Translations under genes and position numbers: made by a program
The notes under the pieces: generated by a model
Seen by the model: only the letters and a program-made list of their open reading frames with translations
The model's database searches: none
What the model was told of the DNA's origin: nothing
DNA from: Lentzea aerocolonigenes
GTDB taxonomy: Bacteria > Actinomycetota > Actinomycetes > Mycobacteriales > Pseudonocardiaceae
Reading direction: 5' to 3'
Assembly (NCBI RefSeq): GCF_000974445.1
Contig: NZ_BBOJ01000030.1
Location: 41,320-105,319 of the forward strand
Length of the DNA stretch: 64,000 nt
In this document: positions 39,149-45,695 of the stretch, in pieces
Layout of the letters: each line of letters starts with the position of its first letter
Position numbering within the stretch: the first letter of the stretch is position 1

Positions 39149-40162
39149 CTACCGGGAGGAACCATCATGGCCGAGCGACGGGTCACCGTGGCCAGCAAGG
39201 TCGGACTGCACGCCCGGCCTGCCGCACTGCTGGCGAAGGCCGCCGCCGACCAGCCGGTCACGGTCACCATCCGCAAGGACGGCGGCGAAGCCGTGGAAGC
39301 GGCGAGTGTGCTGGGTCTGATGACCCTCGGCGCCATGCACGGTGACGAGGTGGTGCTCAGCGCCGAGGGAGACGGAGCGGATGCCGCTCTGGACGCCATC
39401 GCCGAACTGATCGCCACCGACCACGACGACTGAGTCGTGCTCGGGCTGTGAGCGGTCTGCGCGCAGGCCGCCCACAGCCCATCCGAAGTGCAGGACGACA
39501 CCCGCGGTCACGACGCCGGCCAAGGTCGACGGCGTGGCCTGCGGGTACGTCACCATCAGCCAGACCCCGCCCGCGGCGATCGCGGACGACACGACCAGTC
39601 CCGCGGTCCACCTGCGCAGCACCAGGAACGCGAGCGTCGAGACCAGCAGCGCCGCGCCGAGCGTGTCGCTGAAGCGGTGCCAGCCCAGCGACACCGTCTC
39701 CGCCGCGACGGCCCCCGCGCCGATCGCCCCGGGTATCGCCACGAACAGCGCGAACCGCCGTGGCACCGCCATCGTCACCGCGATCACCGACGCCACCGCG
39801 GCCGCCGTGTGTCCACTCGGGAAGCTGTTGTGCACCAGCACGGCGTCGTCGTCCAACGGCGGGCGCACCAGCACGTAGAGCTTCAGGACCTGCGCCAGCA
39901 GCACCGAACCGCCGAGGACGAGCAACGGCGGGAAAGCCTTCTTGCGCGCCAACAGCACGACGAGGATCGCGGCGACGATGATCGCCATGTCCACGTTGGA
40001 CGCCCACGACCGTTGGAGTGAAAGCTCGGGCAACGCGGCGTTCTCCGCCTTCTGCCCGAACGACGTCCACACCAGTGCGAAGTACGTGAAGAGGAATCCC
40101 AGCAAGCTTCCGGCCATGCGGTCGAGACTCCGCGAGCCGCTCAACGGGAGCGTCCACGCCAT
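39149..40162 (-). CDS. PAP2-family membrane phosphatase with an over-long C-terminus
   Basis: 337 codons. The PAP2 motifs are complete: KLYVLVRP (C1), SFPSGHTAAAV (C2) and VSLGWHRFSDTLG (C3), set among about six membrane helices. These enzymes remove phosphate from lipid phosphates such as undecaprenyl pyrophosphate or phosphatidic acid. The membrane domain ends near residue 235; the following 95 or so residues are encoded entirely antisense to ptsH and have no recognisable fold. The natural stop may have been lost, or a frameshift lies near 39440. The start may be ATG 40162 or the Met at codon 16 (40117). It is divergent from the response regulator. Confidence 0.82.
   Translation of the reverse strand: MAWTLPLSGSRSLDRMAGSLLGFLFTYFALVWTSFGQKAENAALPELSLQRSWASNVDMAIIVAAILVVLLARKKAFPPLLVLGGSVLLAQVLKLYVLVRPPLDDDAVLVHNSFPSGHTAAAVASVIAVTMAVPRRFALFVAIPGAIGAGAVAAETVSLGWHRFSDTLGAALLVSTLAFLVLRRWTAGLVVSSAIAAGGVWLMVTYPQATPSTLAGVVTAGVVLHFGWAVGGLRADRSQPEHDSVVVVGGDQFGDGVQSGIRSVSLGAEHHLVTVHGAEGHQTQHTRRFHGFAAVLADGDRDRLVGGGLRQQCGRPGVQSDLAGHGDPSLGHDGSSR
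39167..39433 (+). CDS. ptsH: Phosphocarrier protein HPr
   Basis: 88 aa. The histidine that accepts phosphate from enzyme I is in KVGLHARPAALLAKAA, and the fold continues with VTIRKDGGEAVEAASVLGLM and GDEVVLSAEG. The regulatory serine motif of Gram-positive HPr is not obvious (AASVLGLMTLG). ATG 39167 follows accgggaggaaccatc. It lies 34 bp after EIIC. The whole gene is covered on the other strand by the C-terminal part of the PAP2 frame. Enzyme I (ptsI) is not in the window. Confidence 0.97.
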   Translation: MAERRVTVASKVGLHARPAALLAKAAADQPVTVTIRKDGGEAVEAASVLGLMTLGAMHGDEVVLSAEGDGADAALDAIAELIATDHDD

Positions 40163-40210
40163 GTCATGGTTCCGCTACAGATCCGGCACAGGTGCCGTGA
40201 CCCGCCGATA

Positions 40211-40894
40211 ATGGATCTCGTGGCGATGGTCTTGCTGGTCGAGGACGACCCCGCGGTGCGTGAAGGACTCGGATTGGCGTTGCGCCGCCAGGGACACGAC
40301 GTCCGGGCAGCGGGAACGGGCGAGGAGGGCGTCGACAGGCTGCGCGAGTCCCGGCCCGACATCGTCGTCCTGGACATCATGCTGCCCGGCATCGACGGCT
40401 TCGAGACGTGCCGCCGGATGCGCGTGCAGGCCGAGGTGCCGATCATCATGCTCACCGCGCGCGGCGACGACTTCGACGTGGTCGCGGGCCTGGAGGCGGG
40501 CGCGGACGACTACGTGGTGAAGCCGGTCGAGCCGCGCGTGCTGGAGGCGCGGATCCGGGCCGTGCTGAGGCGGACCGTCTCCGAACCGTCGACCGTGGAA
40601 CGCCACGGCTCGTTGCTGATCGACCGAGCGGGCCTCCAGGTGCTGAAGAACGACGCGAAGGTCGCGCTCACCCCCACCGAGCTGAAGCTGCTGCTCGAAC
40701 TCTCCCGCACCCCCGGCCGCGTGCTGACCAGGCAGCAGATCCTGGAGGCCGTCTGGGAGCACGACTACCTCGGCGACTCCCGCCTGGTCGACGCGTGCGT
40801 CCAGCGGCTGCGCGCGAAGATCGAGGACGTCCCCTCAGAACCGCGTTACGTCCACACCGTCCGCGGCTTCGGCTACCGCTTCGGCCCGCGATGA
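40211..40894 (+). CDS. OmpR-family response regulator
   Basis: About 227 aa. The receiver domain has the acidic pair in VLLVEDDPAVREGLG, the phospho-acceptor Asp in DIVVLDIMLPGIDG and the Lys in DDYVVKPVEPRVLE. The winged-helix DNA-binding domain has VALTPTELKLLLELSRTPGR, VWEHDYLGDSRLVDACVQRL and YVHTVRGFGYRFG. ATG 40211 is used; GTG 40220 or ATG 40226 would also leave the receiver intact, and no Shine-Dalgarno decides. The kinase gene follows 10 bp later. Confidence 0.93.
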   Translation: MDLVAMVLLVEDDPAVREGLGLALRRQGHDVRAAGTGEEGVDRLRESRPDIVVLDIMLPGIDGFETCRRMRVQAEVPIIMLTARGDDFDVVAGLEAGADDYVVKPVEPRVLEARIRAVLRRTVSEPSTVERHGSLLIDRAGLQVLKNDAKVALTPTELKLLLELSRTPGRVLTRQQILEAVWEHDYLGDSRLVDACVQRLRAKIEDVPSEPRYVHTVRGFGYRFGPR

Positions 40895-40904
40895 GGTTCG
40901 CGAG

Positions 40905-42497
40905 GTGAGGGCACTGTTCCGCGGCCTGAAACCCAGGCTGATGGCGGCGTTCCTGCTCCTGACGCTGCTGGGCGCGGTCGCGGCGACGGGCGCCTCGTAC
41001 GCGACCGCCCGCAACCTGCTGCTGGAGGACGCCCAGAACGGCTTCATGAACCCGCTCGTGGACGACGTCCGCAACGCCGCGGAACGCCTGAAGGTCCCGC
41101 CGGCGCAACAGGACCTCGACGAATTCCAGGCCTCCCTGCGCAGCCCGGCGGTCGTGATCTTCGACGGACTGCGTTCCCGCAACGGCCCCGACCCCTCGGC
41201 CGCGCCCGCCGAGATGCGCGAGATGGTGAAGTCGAGCAGGACGATCATCTGGCAACGCCGCACGGACCTCGTCGAACCGTACGTGGTCATGGGCATCCCG
41301 CTGCTGCGCCCCGACGGCACGTCCACCGGTGTCGAGGTGTGGGCGTGGGGAACCCTCGGCGGCCCGCAGCGCGCCATCGACAGCTTCTCGACCGCCGCCT
41401 GGGTGGGCGTGAGCCTCGTGCTGCCGCTGGCCCTCGGACTGGCCCTCTTCACCGCACGCGGGGTGCTGCGGCCAGTTCGCCGCCTGGGAGCCGCGGCCCG
41501 CGCTCTCGGCTCGGGCCGTCTCGACACCCGCGTCGACGAACGAGGCTCCGACGAGCTCGCCGACCTGGCGCGGACGTTCAACAGGGCCGCGTCGCAGCTG
41601 GAAGCCTCGCAGGCCGCCGCCCGCCGCTTCGTGGCCGACGTGTCCCACGAGCTCCGCACGCCACTGACCGCGATGAGCGCCGTGACGGCCGTCCTGGACG
41701 AGGACGCCGCCTCGCTCCCCGAGGACACCGCAGTGGCGGCGCGCCTGGTCTCGGCCGAGACCCGCAAGCTCACCCGCCTGGTCAACGACCTGATGGAGAT
41801 CTCGCGCTTCGACGAGGGCCGCAACGTCCTGGAGCTGGACGAGTGGGACATCAGCACCGCCGTCCGCGACACCCTGGCCGCCCGCGGCTGGACCTCGTCC
41901 GTCGAGGCCTCGCTGCCCGACGGCGTGGTGGGCAGGGTGGACCGCCGCCGCCTGGACGTGATCGTGGCGAACCTCGTGGGCAACGCCCTGAAGCACGGGG
42001 TCGCGACCGCGCGGCCAAACGGCAACGCTCCGGCACACGACGGCAGGGCTGCGCGGCCCGACGGCAACGCGCCCGCACACGACGGCGCCGGGGACCACGT
42101 GACGGCGCGGCCAAACGGCGACGCGCCGACACACGGCGGCGCCGGTGGCCACGTGACAGCGCGGCCCGACGGCAACGCGCCCGCACACAGCGGCGCCGAC
42201 GGCCACACGACAGCGCGGCCAGACGGCGACGCGCCGACACACGGCGGCGCTCTCGTCCGCGTGACGGTGCGGCCCGACGGCATCGAGGTGGCCGACAGCG
42301 GCCCCGGCATCCCGGAGGAAGCCCTTCCCCACATCTTCGACCGCTTCTACAAGGCAGACACGGCCCGCTCCCGTTCCGAGGGCAGCGGACTGGGATTGGC
42401 GATCGCATGGGAGAACGCACGCCTGCACGGCGGGACGATCGAAGCGGCCAACGCACCATCGGGCGGCGCGGTCTTCACCTTGCGCTTGCCCTGGTGA
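40905..42497 (+). CDS. Sensor histidine kinase with a tandem-repeat insert in the ATP-binding domain
   Basis: 530 aa. An N-terminal membrane helix (RLMAAFLLLTLLGAVAATGA), an extracytoplasmic sensor of about 130 residues and a second helix (WVGVSLVLPLALGLALFTA) lead into HAMP. The dimerisation domain has the phospho-His (residue 248) in FVADVSHELRTPLTAMS. The ATPase has the N box in VANLVGNALKHG, G1 in VADSGPGIPEEALPHIFDRF and G2 in SEGSGLGLAIAWENARLHG. Between N box and G1, residues 367-452 are four to five near-identical units rich in ARPDGNAPAHDG; without them the kinase would be of normal size. It pairs with the regulator just upstream and overlaps a lipoprotein gene. Confidence 0.92.
   Translation: MRALFRGLKPRLMAAFLLLTLLGAVAATGASYATARNLLLEDAQNGFMNPLVDDVRNAAERLKVPPAQQDLDEFQASLRSPAVVIFDGLRSRNGPDPSAAPAEMREMVKSSRTIIWQRRTDLVEPYVVMGIPLLRPDGTSTGVEVWAWGTLGGPQRAIDSFSTAAWVGVSLVLPLALGLALFTARGVLRPVRRLGAAARALGSGRLDTRVDERGSDELADLARTFNRAASQLEASQAAARRFVADVSHELRTPLTAMSAVTAVLDEDAASLPEDTAVAARLVSAETRKLTRLVNDLMEISRFDEGRNVLELDEWDISTAVRDTLAARGWTSSVEASLPDGVVGRVDRRRLDVIVANLVGNALKHGVATARPNGNAPAHDGRAARPDGNAPAHDGAGDHVTARPNGDAPTHGGAGGHVTARPDGNAPAHSGADGHTTARPDGDAPTHGGALVRVTVRPDGIEVADSGPGIPEEALPHIFDRFYKADTARSRSEGSGLGLAIAWENARLHGGTIEAANAPSGGAVFTLRLPW
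42003..42260 (+). repeat. In-frame 54-bp tandem repeat inside the kinase gene
   Basis: Units begin at 42003 (42 bp long) and at 42045, 42099, 42153 and 42207 (54 bp each). The next unit, at 42261, is the normal kinase strand VTVRPDG. The shared core is gcgcggcc(c/a)(g/a)acggc(g/a)acgc. The copies diverge from one another at about one in eight bases, so the array is not brand new. Confidence 0.9.
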
Positions 42498-42883
42498 CGC
42501 TGTCGGCCTGCGGTGTGCGCCCGACCCCGATCCTGACCGGCGCCGACGCCCCGACCGTGTCGTCGCACGAGCTGACCGTCTACCTGGTGAAGGCGGAGCG
42601 GGACGGCCTGGTGCGGCGAACGCGGTCGTACACCGGGACCGTGGACACCGCCACGGCGATCAACCTGTTGGTAGGAGGGCTGACCGACGAGGAGAAGAAG
42701 CTCGGCCTGGTGACGGAGGTGCCTGCCACGTCGTCGCGGGTGTTCGCGGTCTCGAACGTGATCGTGCTGCCCGAGGACATGGGCCCGCTGTCCAAGTGGG
42801 CACAGTTCCAGCTGTACTGCACGGCGATCGCGAGCCGGGCGAAGGTGGAGGGCGTACCGGCGTCAGGCATCGACTGCCCGTGA
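42407..42883 (+). CDS. Lipoprotein with a GerMN-like domain, partner of the two-component system
   Basis: 158 aa if started at ATG 42407, which lies inside the kinase gene in another frame (91-bp overlap); no later start leaves a full signal. The signal has a basic part (GRRG), a hydrophobic run (LHLALALVTL) and lipobox LSAC. The mature domain shows SSHELTVYLVKAERDGLVRR, then TAINLLVGGLTDEEKKLGLV and SNVIVLPEDMGPL, resembling the GerMN domain of LpqB and spore germination proteins. The order regulator-kinase-lipoprotein parallels mtrA-mtrB-lpqB, so it may tune the kinase from outside the membrane. Confidence 0.72.
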   Translation: MGERTPARRDDRSGQRTIGRRGLHLALALVTLSACGVRPTPILTGADAPTVSSHELTVYLVKAERDGLVRRTRSYTGTVDTATAINLLVGGLTDEEKKLGLVTEVPATSSRVFAVSNVIVLPEDMGPLSKWAQFQLYCTAIASRAKVEGVPASGIDCP

Positions 42884-43058
42884 CAGGTCCGAGGCCAAAC
42901 AACGCCAAAGGCGACCGACCCAAGGCCGAGGCCGAAGGCGAGGCGATGCGATGGCGCAGCCGAACCCCACGCCCTACGCAACGCGCAGCCGCCGTAAGCA
43001 ACAGGCGTGCCATCAACCCGCGCGCGGCGCTGGCCGGTCTTTGATCAGATTGGCGGGG

Positions 43059-43077
43059 TCTGGGGCGGCGCCCCAGA
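43059..43077 (+). terminator. Short GC hairpin after the two-component operon
   Basis: tctggggc pairs with gccccaga around a ggc loop. It lies in the 288-bp stretch 42884-43171, in which I see no gene. It could stop the operon, and the same hairpin form is common as a repeat in actinomycete genomes. Confidence 0.5.
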
Positions 43078-43171
43078 AATCTTGAAACAGGAACGGCCCC
43101 ACCCAACAAGACCCACCACGGGAACCGCCGTCAGAAAGTCAGCGGCAACAACAAAGCCAGCAAAGAAGACC

Positions 43172-43990
43172 CTACGACCGCGAGGCGAGCTCCGCGGCCA
43201 GCGCCTCCCGCATGACCTCCTGCGGCGCCGGCTTCCCGGTGAACTGCTCCACCTGCCCGAAAGCCTGGTGCAGCAACATGTCCAGCCCGGTCGCCAGCCG
43301 CGCGCCCGACTCCTCCACCGCCGCGGCGACCGGGGTCGGCCACGGGTGGTAGATCACGTCCAGCACGTACGGGGCTCGGGCCAGTGCGGCGGCCAGCGGG
43401 ACCGTTGCCGAGGCCGGGACCGTGGACACCACCACGTCCGAGGCGCCCGCGAGCACGGCCAGGTCCACAGAGGACAGTGACAGCACCTCGGCCTTGATGC
43501 CGACGCGGGACGCCGTCTCCAGTGCCTCCCAGGCGCGCGACGGATCCCGCACCACCAGGGACACCGACGAGATGCCCAGCTCGGCGAGGCCTGCCAGCGC
43601 GGCGGTGGCCGTGCCGCCCGCGCCGATCACGACGCCGTGCGTGCCGTCGGAGAAGCCCTTCTCCCGCAACGCTCCTACGACACCGTCCACATCGGTGCAG
43701 TCGGCGTGCCAGCCGGAATCGGTGCGCACCAACGTGTTCGCGGCACCGACGGCCGTGGCGCGCTCGGTCACCGAGGACGCGAACGCCAGCGCCGCCCGCT
43801 TCGTCGGCATCGTGCACGACAGTCCTACCCACTCCGGGCCCAACGACGAGACCAGAGCTGGTACTTCGGACTCGGTGCACTCCAGCCGCGTGTAATCCAG
43901 GTCGAGACCCAGGGCGGCGTAGGCGGCGTTGTGCAGCACGGGGGAAAGGGAGTGCTCGATCGGCGAACCGATCACCGCCGCGCGCAGCAC
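43172..43990 (-). CDS. aroE: Shikimate dehydrogenase
   Basis: Fourth step of the shikimate pathway (NADPH). GTG 43990 is chosen because it overlaps the mltG stop (TAGTG) and gives the usual N-terminus VLRAAVIGSPIEHSLSPVLH; length 272 aa. The catalytic Lys is in GLSCTMPTKRAAL (the common NVTxPxK is changed to SCTMPTK, usual in this order), the Asp in CTDVDGVVGAL and the nucleotide loop in VIGAGGTATAAL. It is separated from the other aro genes by the PTS and two-component block. Confidence 0.95.
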   Translation of the reverse strand: MLRAAVIGSPIEHSLSPVLHNAAYAALGLDLDYTRLECTESEVPALVSSLGPEWVGLSCTMPTKRAALAFASSVTERATAVGAANTLVRTDSGWHADCTDVDGVVGALREKGFSDGTHGVVIGAGGTATAALAGLAELGISSVSLVVRDPSRAWEALETASRVGIKAEVLSLSSVDLAVLAGASDVVVSTVPASATVPLAAALARAPYVLDVIYHPWPTPVAAAVEESGARLATGLDMLLHQAFGQVEQFTGKPAPQEVMREALAAELASRS

Positions 43991-45210
43991 TAGTAGACGC
44001 CTTCCTTCCGGGCCTTCGCGACCAGCGCGTCGTGCTCGTCGTTCGTCCTCGAGAAACACGTGGTGCCGTCCTTCTGGCACTTCACGAAGTACTTGATGTC
44101 GCCGCCCTCGGGCTTCATCGTCGCCGCGACCGCCTGCTGTGACGGCGAGCCGATCGGCGTCGGCGGCAGGCCCAGGTTCACGTAGCTGTTGTACGGGCCG
44201 GCCTTCTCGCGGTCCTCGTCGGACGTGCGGATGTGCGGCTGGTTGAGCTGGTAGTTGATGGTCGAGTCGAACTGCAGCGCCATGGGCTCCTTCAGGCGGT
44301 TGTAGATCACCTGGGAGACCTTGGTGAAGTCCTTCTCGATGGCTTCCTTCTCGATCAGCGAGGCCATGACCAGGACCTCGTACGGGCGGAAGCCGGTGTT
44401 CGCGGTGCCACCGGGAATGCCGAGGCTCTGCAGCTTCTGCGCCGAGGCCACGACCACGCTGCGGATCAGCTCCACCGCGCTGACACCCGGCTTGACCTGG
44501 TAGACGCCGCGCATGATCAGGCCTTCGAGGCGGTGCACGGGCTCGGCGCGCTTCACGTCGGCCAGCGCCCAGTCAGGCACACCGAGGGCGACAGGATCGG
44601 TCTGCTCGGCCGCCGCCTTGATCTCGTCGCCGGTCAGGCACGTCTTCTTGCCGTCCTTCTCCGTGCAGCTCGCGTCGGCGAGCTGGGAGTAGATGCCCTT
44701 GACGGTCTTGCCGTCGGCCTGGATGTCGGTGAGCTTGACGCCGCCGACGATCTGGACGGCGGGCACCCGGGTCTTCGGGTCGATCATCCGGGCCACGGCC
44801 TGCTGGCCCGACATCTTCGTCTTCATCAGGTAGAAGCCGGGCTGGATCGACGTCACGCGGGCATCGGTCTTGCTGGCCTCGGTGAAGGCGCGCACGGACG
44901 CGATGACCCCGTTCTCCTGGAGGGTCGACGCGATCTGACCACCGACCTCGCCGTCCTTGACCTCGACGATGACGTCGGCCTCGCCGGCGCCGGCGAAGTC
45001 TTCGTACGAACCGATGCCCCGCAGCTCGCGGTAGCCGTAGTAGGCACCGCCCAAGCCCACGGCGAGGACCAGCGCGACGACGAGCCACATGACCGTCTTC
45101 TTGCGCTTCTTCGCCTTGATGCGGGCGCTGTTGTCACGCCCGCGCTCACGCTTGAGCGGACGTCGTTCATCCACGTCGGGGTCGGTGAACAACCCGAGAT
45201 CGTCGCTCAC
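43990..45210 (-). CDS. mltG: Endolytic murein transglycosylase MltG
   Basis: Cleaves nascent glycan strands at the membrane. GTG 45210 overlaps the ruvX stop (GTGA). The 406-aa protein has a charged cytosolic N-terminus of about 45 residues, one membrane helix (VMWLVVALVLAVGLGGAYYG), a LysM-like region and the YceG domain with catalytic Glu in YEVLVMASLIEKEAIEKDF. QFDSTINYQLNQP and YNSYVNLGLPPTPIGSPS are also typical. The order alaS-ruvX-mltG-aroE is conserved in actinobacteria. Confidence 0.96.
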   Translation of the reverse strand: MSDDLGLFTDPDVDERRPLKRERGRDNSARIKAKKRKKTVMWLVVALVLAVGLGGAYYGYRELRGIGSYEDFAGAGEADVIVEVKDGEVGGQIASTLQENGVIASVRAFTEASKTDARVTSIQPGFYLMKTKMSGQQAVARMIDPKTRVPAVQIVGGVKLTDIQADGKTVKGIYSQLADASCTEKDGKKTCLTGDEIKAAAEQTDPVALGVPDWALADVKRAEPVHRLEGLIMRGVYQVKPGVSAVELIRSVVVASAQKLQSLGIPGGTANTGFRPYEVLVMASLIEKEAIEKDFTKVSQVIYNRLKEPMALQFDSTINYQLNQPHIRTSDEDREKAGPYNSYVNLGLPPTPIGSPSQQAVAATMKPEGGDIKYFVKCQKDGTTCFSRTNDEHDALVAKARKEGVY

Positions 45211-45695
45211 ACCTCGTCCTTTCGGGCGGCCACAGAGCGTGCCCGTGCATCCAGCCAAGACTGCAGGATCTCGACAGCGGCAGCCTGGTCGACCACGGCA
45301 CGCTGCTTCTTGCCCTTCACACCGCGCTGCGCCAGCACGCGGCTCACCACGACCGTCGTCAGCCGTTCGTCGCTGAGCCGCACCGGAACAGGTGCGATGC
45401 GGCCGGCCAACGCGGCAGCGTACGCGGTCGCCGCTTCCGCTGCCGGGCCGTGCCGACCGGCCAGTGTTCTGGGCAGACCGACCACGACCTCGACGACGTC
45501 ATGCTCGGCCACGAGACGTACGAGCTCGGTGAGGTCCGAGCCGCGCTTCTCGTCACGCTGGAGGGTAACCAGCGGAGTCGCCAGAAAAGCACCCGGATCG
45601 CTGAGAGAAATTCCCACACGAACCGACCCGACGTCGACGCCGAGCCTCCTGCCGAGGCCCGGATCGTCGACTCCGGCGACATCAGCGCTGCTCAA
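45207..45695 (-). CDS. ruvX: Putative pre-16S rRNA nuclease / Holliday junction resolvase-like protein (YqgF)
   Basis: RNase H-fold enzyme implicated in 16S rRNA 5' processing. Catalytic acids are in RRLGVDVGSVRVGISLSDPG, VVVGLPRTLAG and the final Asp in RAVVDQAAAVEILQSWLD. No ATG or GTG lies near the expected start. TTG 45695, 14 bp inside alaS with aaggtgc before it, gives 162 aa and is my choice. An ATG overlapping the alaS TGA (TGATG) is in the wrong frame. Confidence 0.88.
   Translation of the reverse strand: MSSADVAGVDDPGLGRRLGVDVGSVRVGISLSDPGAFLATPLVTLQRDEKRGSDLTELVRLVAEHDVVEVVVGLPRTLAGRHGPAAEAATAYAAALAGRIAPVPVRLSDERLTTVVVSRVLAQRGVKGKKQRAVVDQAAAVEILQSWLDARARSVAARKDEV

Noticed and set aside
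42003..42260. The regular repeat in the kinase gene as a CRISPR array
   Set aside because: Units are contiguous without unique spacers, stay in frame and merge into native kinase coding sequence.
45682..45684. ATG overlapping the alaS stop as the ruvX start
   Set aside because: It is in a different frame from the conserved RuvX sequence.
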